This document shows, piece after piece, positions 8,864-17,759 of a stretch of 64,000 nucleotides of DNA (the stretch's first letter is position 1; every line of letters begins with the position of its first letter). Origin of the DNA: Burkholderiales bacterium (GTDB lineage Bacteria; Pseudomonadota; Gammaproteobacteria; Burkholderiales; SG8-41); NCBI GenBank assembly GCA_036262035.1, contig DATAJS010000003.1, positions 186,001 through 250,000 of the forward strand, given 5' to 3'. The notes beneath the pieces are model-generated. The model had not been told where the DNA came from, did no database searches, and saw nothing but the letters and a program-made list of their open reading frames with translations. The translations under genes were made by a program, and so were the position numbers.

Positions 8864-9702
8864 ACGCCACCGCGGATACGGCGCCCCGCAGCCGCTATGT
8901 CGACAGCGGCGGATTGCGCCTGCACCACCTCGACTGGGGCGGCAAAGGGCGGCACCCGATCGTGCTCGTCCACGGCAGCCGGCTGCATGCGCACGTCTGG
9001 GACGATTTCGGGCGCCGGTTCCGCGACCGCTATCACGTCATCGCGGTCGACCAGCGCGGTCACGGAGACAGTGCGTGGTGCGGGCCGGCCGACTACCAGC
9101 TCGAGGCGCTCTATCGCGACCTGCGCTCGGTGGTCGAAGCGCAAGGCCTCACGCGCTACACGCTGATCGGCCATTCGCTCGGCGGCCGGGTGTCCATGCT
9201 CTACGCGAGCCGGCACCAGGCGGACATCGAGCGGCTCGTGCTCGTCGACATCACGCCCGGGCGTGCTTCGGTGCCGGCCGCGACGCAGAGCGGCAACGGC
9301 GCACAGCCTCGGGACTTCGCGACCGTAGAAGCGGCGGTCGATTATCTCTCGCGTGCGATGTCGCGGGCGCCGCGCAGCCTGGTCGAGGAAAGCGTGAGGC
9401 ACGGCCTGCGCAGGAACGACGAGGGTCGCCATGTGTGGAAATACGACCCGGTGCTCTTCAGGCAGCGTGTGCCGCTGCCGCCCGGTGTCGACCTGTGGGA
9501 CGCGATGAGCACCGTGAACGTGCCGACCTTGCTCCAGTACGGCAGCGAGAGCGACGTGGTGAACGCCGAGCTCGCGGAGCGGCTGCGCGCGACGATGCCG
9601 CGCTGCACGGTCGAGCGCATCGAAGGGGCGGGACACGGGCTCTTCACCGACCGGCCCGACGCCTTCAGCGAAAGCGTCGAGCGCTTCCTCACGCGCTCGT
9701 GA
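8845..9702 (+). CDS. Alpha/beta-fold hydrolase
   Basis: 285-residue cytoplasmic alpha/beta hydrolase. The oxyanion segment VLVHGSRLHAHVW, nucleophile elbow GHSLGG, acidic residue region YGSESDVV and terminal catalytic His (GAGHGLF) are all present, so the triad is intact. GTG 8845 gives the longest form; TTG 8860, overlapping the VOC stop by 4 bases, is equally possible. It ends the MmgE/PrpD-Bug-VOC-hydrolase run, which fits hydrolysis of an ester or lactone in the same pathway. It overlaps the 3' end of the convergent cyclase gene by 14 bp. Confidence 0.9.
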   Translation: MAAAGLNATADTAPRSRYVDSGGLRLHHLDWGGKGRHPIVLVHGSRLHAHVWDDFGRRFRDRYHVIAVDQRGHGDSAWCGPADYQLEALYRDLRSVVEAQGLTRYTLIGHSLGGRVSMLYASRHQADIERLVLVDITPGRASVPAATQSGNGAQPRDFATVEAAVDYLSRAMSRAPRSLVEESVRHGLRRNDEGRHVWKYDPVLFRQRVPLPPGVDLWDAMSTVNVPTLLQYGSESDVVNAELAERLRATMPRCTVERIEGAGHGLFTDRPDAFSESVERFLTRS

Positions 9703-10948
9703 CCGGTTCCTCGACGCGGGCCTTGGGCTTCTCGCCGTAGAAGCTGTAGGCGTCGCGCCCCGCGGCCTTGGCGTCGTACATCGCCGCGTCGGCGGCGTTC
9801 ATGAGCGCCTCCGGTTCGACCGCGTCGCGCGGGTACAGCGCGATGCCGATGCTCGGCGTGACGAACACCGCTTCGCCGTCCGCGACCACGACCGGCGGCA
9901 TGAAGGCGCTGCGGATCTTTTCCGCGACGGTCTCGACCGACTGCGCGTCGGCTACGTTCTCGACGATGATCGTGAACTCGTCGCCCCCGAGGCGCGCCAC
10001 GGTGTCGCTCGTGCGCAGCGCGGCGCGCAGCAGCCTGCCCGCGCCGACCAGCACCCTGTCGCCGACTGTGTGTCCGAACGTGTCGTTCACTTCCTTGAAG
10101 TTGTCGAGGTCGATGAACATCACCGCCGCCGCCGTCTTGTTGCGCCGGGCGCGGGCCAGCGCCAGCGCGAGGCGGTCCGCGAAGAGCTTGCGGCCCGGAA
10201 GGCCGGTGAGCTCGTCGTGCTGCGCGAGATGACGGATGGTGTCGGCGTCGCGCTGGCGCTGGTCGTCCTGCGTCTTGATGACCTTGTCGGCACGCCTCGC
10301 CACGAGGAAGAGGATGCCGAACAGCGATATCAGCACCGCCGCGGAGGCGTAGCGCAGCGCGATCTGCGTGTGCCTGATCTGCTCGAAGAAGGGCGTGGCG
10401 TCGCTCGACAGGGCGAACACCGCGTCCACCTTGTCCGATCCGGACGCGCGGACCGGCACGTGCGTCGTCAGCACGCTCGGCTCGGCGAGCGCGAGGCCCG
10501 TGATGTCGAACGCCGACGGCCGGTCGAGCTGCGTGCTCACGTTGCCTGCCAGCGCATCGATGAAACCGGGCGCGGCCGCTTCGTCGGGGCCCACGTCCGC
10601 GTTGCTGGTATAGACCGTGCGGCCCGCCGGGTCGTAGAGGCTGACCTTGACGACGCGGGTGTCGCGCACCGTCTCCCGGACGATCTGCTCAAGCTCTCGC
10701 GAGAGGCGCGGCGCGTCCGGCGATTTGCCGGCGATGAGCGGCGCGTAATAGGGCCGGAGCGAGCCGGCCAGCGCGCGTGCGAGGGCGACGTTGTTGTCCT
10801 CGCCCATCCGGACGATTTGCTTCAACGCCGTTCCGCGAAAGAAGAGACCGAAGCCCGCGCCCGCGAGCACGACGCCGACGAGGCTTGCGATCGCGAAATA
10901 GCGCAGCAGCCTGAAGCGGCCGCCGTCCCCGGGTGTTGTCGTTTTCAC
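9689..10948 (-). CDS. Membrane-bound GGDEF diguanylate cyclase
   Basis: Makes cyclic-di-GMP from two GTP. A first membrane helix (FAIASLVGVVLAGAGFGLFF) is followed by an extracytoplasmic sensor of about 160 residues, a second helix (YASAAVLISLFGILFLVA) and a GGDEF domain. The active site RLGGDEF is intact, and an RxxD (RTSD) five residues before GGDEF is the product-inhibition I-site. GTG 10948 is preferred: a TACAAT box on this strand ends 7 bases before it, suggesting a leaderless message. GTG 11011 is the longer alternative. No EAL domain is present. Confidence 0.9.
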   Translation of the reverse strand: MKTTTPGDGGRFRLLRYFAIASLVGVVLAGAGFGLFFRGTALKQIVRMGEDNNVALARALAGSLRPYYAPLIAGKSPDAPRLSRELEQIVRETVRDTRVVKVSLYDPAGRTVYTSNADVGPDEAAAPGFIDALAGNVSTQLDRPSAFDITGLALAEPSVLTTHVPVRASGSDKVDAVFALSSDATPFFEQIRHTQIALRYASAAVLISLFGILFLVARRADKVIKTQDDQRQRDADTIRHLAQHDELTGLPGRKLFADRLALALARARRNKTAAAVMFIDLDNFKEVNDTFGHTVGDRVLVGAGRLLRAALRTSDTVARLGGDEFTIIVENVADAQSVETVAEKIRSAFMPPVVVADGEAVFVTPSIGIALYPRDAVEPEALMNAADAAMYDAKAAGRDAYSFYGEKPKARVEEPVTSA

Positions 10949-11045
10949 GGCGCCGATTGTAACGCTGGCGGAACGTAAGAATGGGTCCCGATCGCGTGTG
11001 CTATCGCGCACAGGCCCGGGACGACGACGCCGGGCGCGTCGTCGG

Positions 11046-12014
11046 CTACTCCGCTCGAATACCCGCCTTGCGTGCGATCGCCGCGATGCGCGCCATCTCG
11101 GACGCGATCATGCGGTCGAATTCTTCAGGAGAGCGAGGCGCGGGCTCGGAGCCCATCGCGGCGTAGCGCTGCCGGATGTCCGCCATGGCGAGCGCGGCGT
11201 GGATGTGGCGGTTGAGCTTCTCCACGATCGCCCGCGGCGTGCGCGAAGGCGCGAGCATGCCCGCCCACGCATACCACTCGTAGCCGGGGAACCCCGACTC
11301 CGACATCGTAGGGACATCTGGATAGGTTGCCGAGCGCTGCTTGCCGGTCACCGCGAGCGCGCGGAGCTTGCCGTCCTTCACCACCGTGCCGAGCGTGGGC
11401 GGCGGCGTGACCACGAACTGCGTGCGTCCCGCGATGGTGTCGGTCAGCGCTTCGCCGACGCCTTTGTACGGGATGTGGGCGGCCTGGATCTGCGCGGCCG
11501 CGACGAAGACTTCGGCGGCGAGATGCAGCCCGCTGCCCACGCCCGCCGAGGCGAAGTTGAGCTGCCCCGGTTTCGCCTTCGCGGCCGCGACGAGGTCCTG
11601 CACCGTCTTCACGCCCAGCGCATTCGACACCACGAGCACGTAAGGCGCGCTCGCGGTCGTCGTGATGCCCGCGAGGTCTCGCTTCGGATCGTACGGAAGC
11701 TTCGCGTAGATCGAAGGCGTGATCACGTACGACGAAGACACCGACAGCAGCGTGTGCCCGTCGGGCGTCGCCTCCGCGACGATCTTCGTGCCGATCGTTC
11801 CGCCGGCGCCGGGACGGTTCTCGATGACGACCTGCTGGCCGAGCGATTCGGTCAGCTTCACCGCGAGCAGCCGCGCGGTGAGGTCGGGCTGCCCTCCCGG
11901 CGTGAAGCCGATGACGAAGCGCACGGGGCGCTGGGGGTAGGTCGCGGCGGAATCGTTACCCTGCGCGGCGATTGCGGCGCTCGCGCCCAGAATCGCCGAG
12001 CAAAGAATCGTCAT
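11046..12014 (-). CDS. Bug/TctC-family solute-binding receptor (start inside a repeat)
   Basis: Bug receptor with IGFTPGGQPDLTARLL, VIENRPGAGGT and TPDGHTLLS. ATG 12014 begins a good signal peptide (MTILCSAILGASAAIAAQ), but this ATG is the one contained in the GGGAATGACG word of a dispersed repeat at 12009-12098. ATG 12062 is an upstream alternative, adding 16 residues that are also repeat-encoded. Neither has a clear ribosome site. The neighbouring CaiB/BaiF gene is on the same strand about 90 bp upstream. Confidence 0.88.
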   Translation of the reverse strand: MTILCSAILGASAAIAAQGNDSAATYPQRPVRFVIGFTPGGQPDLTARLLAVKLTESLGQQVVIENRPGAGGTIGTKIVAEATPDGHTLLSVSSSYVITPSIYAKLPYDPKRDLAGITTTASAPYVLVVSNALGVKTVQDLVAAAKAKPGQLNFASAGVGSGLHLAAEVFVAAAQIQAAHIPYKGVGEALTDTIAGRTQFVVTPPPTLGTVVKDGKLRALAVTGKQRSATYPDVPTMSESGFPGYEWYAWAGMLAPSRTPRAIVEKLNRHIHAALAMADIRQRYAAMGSEPAPRSPEEFDRMIASEMARIAAIARKAGIRAE

Positions 12015-12098
12015 TCCCGACCGGCGGCAGCCGAAGGGATCGGGAATCCATTTTAGAGTCATTGAACATGGGTTCCCGCCGTCGCGGGAACGACGATG
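12009..12098. repeat. TTCCCGCC-N-GCGGGAA dispersed repeats, two units
   Basis: Two palindromic units: TCATTCCCGACC..GATCGGGAATCCATTTT (about 12011-12055) and GGGTTCCCGCCGTCGCGGGA (12070-12089 and flanks). The same family is found at 14288-14370, 44260-44361 and about 45505-45530. This pair fills the space between the CoA-transferase stop and the Bug gene and overlaps the latter's N-terminal codons. Confidence 0.8.
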
Positions 12099-12100
12099 CC

Positions 12101-13306
12101 CTAGATAATCCCTTCGTCTTTCCATCGCGCCAGCTCCTCCTTCGAGTGTCCGAGCATGCCGACGAAGATCTCTTCGTTGTGCTCGCCGGGTACGGGCGCG
12201 AGCCGGTCGATGCGGCCCGGCGTTTGCGAGAGCTTCAAAGGCGTCCCGGTGATCGTGAGCTTGCCGTACAGGGGGTGCTCGCGCTCGACGAACATCTCGC
12301 GCGCCCGCACCTGCGGGTCGGCGATCATCTCGGCGACGTTGTTGACCGGCGCCGCGGGAACGCCCGCTTCGGACAGCGCCTGGACGACCTGCGATTTGGC
12401 GCGCGTGCGGGTCCAGCCCTCGATCACCTCCACCACGCGCTTCTGGTTGTCGCGGCGCGCGGGCACGGTCGCGAAATCGGGATCGCTCGCGAGATCGGGC
12501 CTGCCGATCTCCTTGGCGAAGCGCCGCCACACGAGGTCGCTCGTGCTCGCGGCGATCGCGACGTGACCGTCGGTCGTCGGATACACACCCGACGCCGAGC
12601 CGCCGAACGACACGTTGCCCGCGCGCGTGAGGAGCTCGCCGCCGACGGTGTAGCGCTCGCCGAGGTTGTCGAGGCAGACGAGCATGCTGTCGAGCAGCGC
12701 GATGTCGATGTGCTGGCCCTTGCCGGTGCGGTCGCGGTAGCGCAGGGCCGAGACGATGCTGAACGCACACAGCATCCCGGCGTAGTAATCGGAGATCGAC
12801 TGCCCCGAGCGGGTCGGCGGGTTGTCGGGGAAGCCGGTGATGCTCATGTAGCCCGACAGCGCCTGCGCGAGCATGTCGTAGCCGCGATGACGGGCATAAG
12901 GCCCGTGCTGTCCGAAGGCGGTGATCGAGGCGTAGACGAGGCGCGGGTTCACGCGCTCGAGGTCGTCGTAACCGAGGCCCAGCCGCGCCATCGCGCCGAC
13001 GCTGAAGTTCTCGCAGAGCACGTCGGCTTTCCTGACGAGCTCTTTCAGGAGCGCGACGCCGGTCGGATGCTTCAGGTCGAGCGTGACGCCGAGCTTGTTG
13101 CGCTCCCGGTACTGCGCGGCGTGCACGCGCTCGCGCTTGCCGTCGACCGTGCGCGGAATGCCGATCGACATGCGGTCGGCGCCGCGCTCTCTGGATTCCA
13201 CCTTGATCACGCGCGCGCCCATGTCGGCGAGGAGCATGGTGCACATCGGCATCGCGATGACCTGGCCCAGGTCGAGCACGGTGATGTCGTCGAGCGCGCC
13301 TGGCAT
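12101..13306 (-). CDS. CaiB/BaiF family CoA-transferase (class III)
   Basis: 401-residue class III CoA-transferase, which moves CoA between an acyl-CoA and a free carboxylic acid by a ping-pong route through an enzyme aspartyl-CoA ester. It opens with the typical MPGALDDITVLDLGQVIAMP, has ADMGARVIKVE, and the conserved Asp within RGYDMLAQALSG. Length is normal. GGAGGGG precedes the ATG at 13306, which fixes the start against a much longer open frame. It is divergent from a 3-hydroxyisobutyrate-type dehydrogenase (93 bp apart). A role in activating an imported acid is inferred. Confidence 0.92.
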   Translation of the reverse strand: MPGALDDITVLDLGQVIAMPMCTMLLADMGARVIKVESRERGADRMSIGIPRTVDGKRERVHAAQYRERNKLGVTLDLKHPTGVALLKELVRKADVLCENFSVGAMARLGLGYDDLERVNPRLVYASITAFGQHGPYARHRGYDMLAQALSGYMSITGFPDNPPTRSGQSISDYYAGMLCAFSIVSALRYRDRTGKGQHIDIALLDSMLVCLDNLGERYTVGGELLTRAGNVSFGGSASGVYPTTDGHVAIAASTSDLVWRRFAKEIGRPDLASDPDFATVPARRDNQKRVVEVIEGWTRTRAKSQVVQALSEAGVPAAPVNNVAEMIADPQVRAREMFVEREHPLYGKLTITGTPLKLSQTPGRIDRLAPVPGEHNEEIFVGMLGHSKEELARWKDEGII

Positions 13307-13399
13307 GTGCCCCTCCGCAGGTTTACGAAGAGTGTGACACAGGCGCAGAATGTCCGCGCGCGACACGATTACAACGGACCTACAGGAGTTGGCGTCATC

Positions 13400-14287
13400 A
13401 TGAGCGTCACCGTCGGTTTCATCGGTCTGGGCAACATGGGCAATCCCATGGCGGGCAACGTGCTGAAGAACGGTTACGCGATGACCGTCTTCGACAAGAA
13501 CCCGCGCGCGATGGAGAACCTCGTCGCCGCAGGTGCGAAAGGCGCGGCATCCGCGGCCGAAGTGCTCGAGCGCTCGGAAGTAGTGCTCACGTGCCTGCCG
13601 GGCTCGCCCGAAGTCGAAGCGCTGTATCTGGGCGGCAACGGGCTGGCAGAGCTTGCGAAAAAGGGTTCTGCGCTGGTCGATCTGTCGAGCGTGCTGCCGT
13701 CGACGCCGCGCAAGCTCGAAGCGGTGCTCAAGGCGCGAGGCGTGGACTTCCTCGAAGCGCCGGTGAGCGGCGGCGTCACCGGGGCGCGCGCGGCGACGCT
13801 GGCGGTCATGACCGGCGGCGAGGCGGCGGTGCTCGAGCGCGTACGGCCGATCCTCGCGTGCATCGGGCCCAACCTCTATCACGTCGGCCCGGCGGGCGCG
13901 GGCAATACCGTGAAAGCGATCAATAACATGATGTCCTCGGTCAACGCGCTGGCGATGATGGAAGGGCTCATCGTCGGCGTGAAAGCCGGCCTGGACCTGA
14001 AGACCGTCGCGGACATCGTGAAGACGAGCAGTGGCAACAGCAACGCGCTCGCGCGCGTCGACCGTGCGCTCATCCCGCGCAACTTCGAGCCGGGGTTCAA
14101 GGTGCAGCTCATGAACAAAGACCTCGACACCTTCAACACCATCGCGCGCGAGCTGCACGTGCCGGTGAGCTTCGCGAACGTCGCGCAGCGCTACCAGCAG
14201 GCGGCGCTCGCGGCGGGGCTGGGGGAGAAGGACACGAGTGTGATATTTACGGTGATCGAAAGGCTGGCGGGACTTTCGAAAAGCTAA
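13400..14287 (+). CDS. NAD(P)-dependent 3-hydroxyisobutyrate/beta-hydroxyacid dehydrogenase family
   Basis: 295-residue cytoplasmic beta-hydroxyacid dehydrogenase (HIBADH/GarR/tartronate-semialdehyde reductase group). Rossmann motif GFIGLGNMGNPMAGNVLKNG is at the N-terminus, substrate loop EAPVSGGVTGARAATL at about residue 120, and catalytic Lys in GAGNTVKAINNM. CAGGAG 12 bases before the ATG supports the start. Substrate among small beta-hydroxyacids cannot be fixed. It may be co-transcribed with the Bug receptor that follows after a repeat. Confidence 0.92.
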   Translation: MSVTVGFIGLGNMGNPMAGNVLKNGYAMTVFDKNPRAMENLVAAGAKGAASAAEVLERSEVVLTCLPGSPEVEALYLGGNGLAELAKKGSALVDLSSVLPSTPRKLEAVLKARGVDFLEAPVSGGVTGARAATLAVMTGGEAAVLERVRPILACIGPNLYHVGPAGAGNTVKAINNMMSSVNALAMMEGLIVGVKAGLDLKTVADIVKTSSGNSNALARVDRALIPRNFEPGFKVQLMNKDLDTFNTIARELHVPVSFANVAQRYQQAALAAGLGEKDTSVIFTVIERLAGLSKS

Positions 14288-14370
14288 AAATGGGTTCCCG
14301 CCTTCGCGGGAACGACGCATCCCCCCCACCGTCATTCCCGACGCGCGCCGGCGCGATCGGGAATCCATTT
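14288..14370. repeat. TTCCCGCC-N-GCGGGAA dispersed repeats, two units
   Basis: GGGTTCCCGCCTTCGCGGGA (about 14292-14311) followed by a longer arm pair CATTCCCGA..TCGGGAATCCATTTT (about 14333-14371). Same family as 12009 and 44260. It lies between the dehydrogenase stop and the ribosome site of the next Bug gene; the hairpins could attenuate transcription between the two. Confidence 0.8.
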
Positions 14371-14393
14371 TGACGTTCAACAATGGAGGAGCA

Positions 14394-15365
14394 ATGCAGG
14401 TAGTGAAGTTGATCTGCGGCGTGGCATCGGTACTCGCCACAGCGAACGCGTATTCCCAGGCGTACCCGTCCAAACCCATCCGCATCGTCGTGCCCTTCGC
14501 GGCGGGCGGGCCGTCGGACATCACCGCGCGCACCATCGGCCCGCGCATGACCGAGCTGCTCGGCGTGCCGATCATCGTCGACAATCGCGGCGGTGCGAAC
14601 GGCGTGATCGGCGTCGAGAACGCGATCCGGTCGGCCCCTGACGGTTACACCCTGCTCGAATCCACGTCGAGCATCACCGCTATCAACATGGTGACTTACG
14701 GCGACAAGCCGCCGTACGACACGCTGCGCGACCTCCAGCCGCTGACCTCGCTCATGTTCACGACCAGCCTGATCGTGCTGCACCCGTCGATGCCGCCGAA
14801 GACGCTGAAGGAGCTCGTGGCGCTCGCGAAAGCCCGGCCGGGCCAGATCACGTTCGGCTCGGCGGGCACCGGCGGCACGCTGCACTTCGGCATCGAGATG
14901 CTCCAGCGCGAGGCGGGGATCAAGCTCACGCACGTGCCGTTCAAGGGCGCGGGGCCGGCCGTCACCGACCTGGTCGGCGGCCAGATCAACGCCATGTTCG
15001 TCGACCTGCCGGTGATCTCGCCGTACGTGAAGTCCGGCAAGGTGAAGGCGCTCGCCGTCACCAGCACCGAGCGCTCGCAATACTTCCCGGACATCCCGAC
15101 GACGAAGGAAGCCGGTTACCCCGGCGTCGAGATGACCAACTGCTACGGCATGCTCGCGCCGGCGAAGACGCCGAAGGAGATCGTGGCGAAGCTGCACGAC
15201 GCGCTGGTGAAGACCATCGCGACGCCGAGCGTGCGCGAGCGCTTCATGAGCCTGGGCGCCGATCCCAAGACGATGTCGCCCGACGAGTTCACGCGCTTCA
15301 TCAGGGCCGACATCGAGAAGTGGGGCAAGCTCGCGAAGTCGGCGGGGATCGTGATCGAACGCTGA
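14394..15365 (+). CDS. Bug/TctC-family solute-binding receptor
   Basis: 323-residue Bug receptor. The start is fixed by GGAGGAG (14385-14391 region) just before ATG 14394; eight in-frame residues upstream are repeat-derived. Signal peptide ends ..ATANAYSQ. Landmarks are VPFAAGGPSDITAR, IVDNRGGANGV and APDGYTLLES. Convergent with the AsmA-like gene (4 bp between stops). It follows a beta-hydroxyacid dehydrogenase, so its ligand may be a hydroxy- or dicarboxylic acid, but this is only context. Confidence 0.92.
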   Translation: MQVVKLICGVASVLATANAYSQAYPSKPIRIVVPFAAGGPSDITARTIGPRMTELLGVPIIVDNRGGANGVIGVENAIRSAPDGYTLLESTSSITAINMVTYGDKPPYDTLRDLQPLTSLMFTTSLIVLHPSMPPKTLKELVALAKARPGQITFGSAGTGGTLHFGIEMLQREAGIKLTHVPFKGAGPAVTDLVGGQINAMFVDLPVISPYVKSGKVKALAVTSTERSQYFPDIPTTKEAGYPGVEMTNCYGMLAPAKTPKEIVAKLHDALVKTIATPSVRERFMSLGADPKTMSPDEFTRFIRADIEKWGKLAKSAGIVIER

Positions 15366-15369
15366 CGCG

Positions 15370-17166
15370 TCACGAAGCGCACGGCGCGCGGGGCTGATCC
15401 ACGCGCTCGGTCACCTTCACCACCGGGTTGTCGATCTCGCCGGTGACATGCAGCGATGCGCGGCGAGTGAGCAGGCCCGGTTTCTTCTGCTCGGGCGTCA
15501 GCACCGCGTCGAGCGTCTCCTTGCGCAGGTCGACCGTCGCGGTGCCGTCGACGCGGGTCGCCTCGGTGTCGAGCGTGATGCGGCGCGAGCGCGCGACCCC
15601 GCCGCGCACGTCGAACGCCGCGAGCGCGCAGCCGATGGCGAGCTCGCGGTCGCCGCGCAGCTTCACGCCGATTGTCTTGCCGAAGGCCATCGCGAGCTTC
15701 GCGTCGCTCGATTCGGCGATCGTGCCGCGATCGAGCCGCGCCTCGAACGTCCCGCCGAGGTTGGCGAGCATCTCCGCGGCGGACTTGCCACGCGAGGAGA
15801 GTGCGAGCCTGGCGAAGAAGGAGCCGGAGACACCCCGATCGCGCACGGCCGGCAGCAGCGCCTGCACGCTGGCGCCCTTCATGTCGGCCTGCAGCCAGGC
15901 GCCGGCGGCGTCGCGCCGGCCGTCGAATGACGCCGAGCCCGCGACGCGGCCGCCGCCGGCCTTGAGCTCGAAGCTCTCGAGCGCGAGGAGACCGTCGTCG
16001 AGCCGCACCTGCACGCGCACGTCCTCCAGCGGCGGCAGCGACTCGACGGCGAGCCGCGCGGCGCGCGCCTCCACGCGTGCGTCGAAGGCGCGCAGCGCCC
16101 CTAGATCGAACGGGCCGGGTTTGCCGTCCCGCCGCACGCCGGCGAGCGGTGCGAGATCGGCTGCCTTCGCGTTGCCGAAGGACAGAGAGGCTTCGAGGCG
16201 CGGACGCTCGTCGCCGCGGCGGTCGTACACCGCATCGCCGCTCACCGCCGTGGACCCGATCTTCCCGGCGATGTGCGAGAAGCGGTAGACCTCGCCCGCG
16301 AGCGTGATCTGGGCCTCGACCGAGTACGGCTTCGACGGCGGCGGCTGCATGCGCACGAACGGATAGACCAGCGCGAGCGACGGGCCGCTCAGCGTCACTT
16401 TCGCGTCGGCCGGACCGACGTCGAAGAGGTCGGTGAACAAGCCGTCGAACTCGACGTGCGTGTCGCGCGAGACGAGGTGTCCTCGTGCGGGAAACGAGAG
16501 GCCGCTGCCGCGAAAGCTGAACGCGCGCGGCACCGCGGCCTCGCCCGCGAATGCGTGACCTTCGTACTCGCCGCGATACGCGATGCGCGTGGCGAGCCCG
16601 TGCGCGAGCGCGTCGGCGTCGTTCGCGTCGAGCGGCGTCGCCGTCGCGGTGAGATCGAGGCCGATCGCGCGGTTGGCGAAACGCAGCCGTGAATCGTGCG
16701 CTTCGAGCAACATGACCCGCACGCGGCCGGGTCCGGTATAGCGGGGCTCGGTCAGCCGCCAGTTGCGGCGGCCGTCGGCGAGGCGCTCCATGTCGACTTT
16801 CGCTTCGACGAGGGTGAGGTGGCGCACTTCGACGTGGTCGCCCCACAGGCTCGACAGCGCGAACTCGAACGAGATCTCGTGCGCGGCGAGCAGCGGCTCC
16901 TTCGACGACGCCCATTCGGCGTTCTGCACGTACACGTCGCGCAGCCGCACCGTCGGCTCCAGCCAGGAATCGAAATCGACGTCGAGATCGGCGATGCGCA
17001 CCTCGCGGCCCGAGCGTTCGGTGAGATGGCGCTCGACCGCGCCGCGCACCCAGTTCCAGTCGAAGGCGACGACGAACGCGACGAGCGCGAGCGCGGCGGC
17101 GCCCAGCGCCGACGCGACGATGCGCCGGCGCCGCGCATTCGTTCCGCGTTCGGGCTGGGGACTCAC
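15370..17166 (-). CDS. AsmA-like family inner-membrane protein
   Basis: 598-residue protein with one N-terminal membrane helix (RIVASALGAAALALVAFVVA, about residues 15-34) and a long beta-rich extracytoplasmic part. The first domain (about 40-180: VRGAVERHLTERSGREVRI..) and the C-terminal section (about 440-560: GGTFEARLDRGTIAES.., GTATVDLRKETLDAVLTP) match the AsmA family. AsmA-like proteins are thought to bridge the periplasm and move or regulate phospholipids. It is the last gene of a same-strand run (amidohydrolase, Bug, HbpS-like, AsmA-like), though functionally probably independent. Confidence 0.85.
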   Translation of the reverse strand: MSPQPERGTNARRRRIVASALGAAALALVAFVVAFDWNWVRGAVERHLTERSGREVRIADLDVDFDSWLEPTVRLRDVYVQNAEWASSKEPLLAAHEISFEFALSSLWGDHVEVRHLTLVEAKVDMERLADGRRNWRLTEPRYTGPGRVRVMLLEAHDSRLRFANRAIGLDLTATATPLDANDADALAHGLATRIAYRGEYEGHAFAGEAAVPRAFSFRGSGLSFPARGHLVSRDTHVEFDGLFTDLFDVGPADAKVTLSGPSLALVYPFVRMQPPPSKPYSVEAQITLAGEVYRFSHIAGKIGSTAVSGDAVYDRRGDERPRLEASLSFGNAKAADLAPLAGVRRDGKPGPFDLGALRAFDARVEARAARLAVESLPPLEDVRVQVRLDDGLLALESFELKAGGGRVAGSASFDGRRDAAGAWLQADMKGASVQALLPAVRDRGVSGSFFARLALSSRGKSAAEMLANLGGTFEARLDRGTIAESSDAKLAMAFGKTIGVKLRGDRELAIGCALAAFDVRGGVARSRRITLDTEATRVDGTATVDLRKETLDAVLTPEQKKPGLLTRRASLHVTGEIDNPVVKVTERVDQPRAPCAS

Positions 17167-17246
17167 GGCCCTCTGAAAGGCAAAGCGGGTGCCGGGGCCG
17201 CCCGGCCCCGCAGCCGCGCGCTACACGCCGCGCGGCGCGGCGGTGC

Positions 17247-17732
17247 TTACGACATGCCGGCGAGACCTGCCTTGGAGCACTGCTCGTCCTGATCGCCGGT
17301 GACGCCGCTGACGCCGACACCGCCGATCACCTTGCCGCCGCTGAAGATCGGCAGGCCGCCCGGAGACGCCACGACGCCGGGCAGGGTCATCGTCGCCGGG
17401 CCGGTCTTCGCGATCGCGTCGACGAACGCGCGCGTCGGACGGCGGTACGTCGCCGCCGCGCTCGCTTTGTCCACCGCGATGCGGGCGCTCGCGGACTGGG
17501 TGTTGTTCATGCGCTCGTAGTACACGAGCGAGCCGTGGGTGTTGACGATCGCGACCGCGACGTTCCACTTGTTGCTCGTGCATTCGGCGATGACGCCGGC
17601 GGCGATCTTCTTGGCGGCTTCGATGGTGATGTCGGGACCGTACTCCGGCCGCGGCGGCTCGGCGGCCTGGGCGGCGAAACCGACGGACGACAGCATGCAA
17701 ACGACCTGGGCGATGCGCTTCAGCGTTGCCAT
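17247..17732 (-). CDS. GlcG/HbpS family heme-binding-like protein, exported
   Basis: 161-residue protein with a signal peptide (..VCMLSSVGFAAQAAEPP) and a GlcG/HbpS (DUF336) domain: ITIEAAKKIAAGVIAEC near residue 35, VDKASAAATYRRPTRAF in the middle, and GGLPIFSGGKVIGGVGVSG near the end. Members bind heme or are found with glycolate and aromatic degradation genes. It lies 27 bp downstream of a Bug receptor on the same strand and is probably co-transcribed with it and the amidohydrolase. Heme binding is not shown by sequence alone. Confidence 0.87.
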   Translation of the reverse strand: MATLKRIAQVVCMLSSVGFAAQAAEPPRPEYGPDITIEAAKKIAAGVIAECTSNKWNVAVAIVNTHGSLVYYERMNNTQSASARIAVDKASAAATYRRPTRAFVDAIAKTGPATMTLPGVVASPGGLPIFSGGKVIGGVGVSGVTGDQDEQCSKAGLAGMS

Positions 17733-17759
17733 GGCTCCTCCCTTGACGTGGTGCGACGG

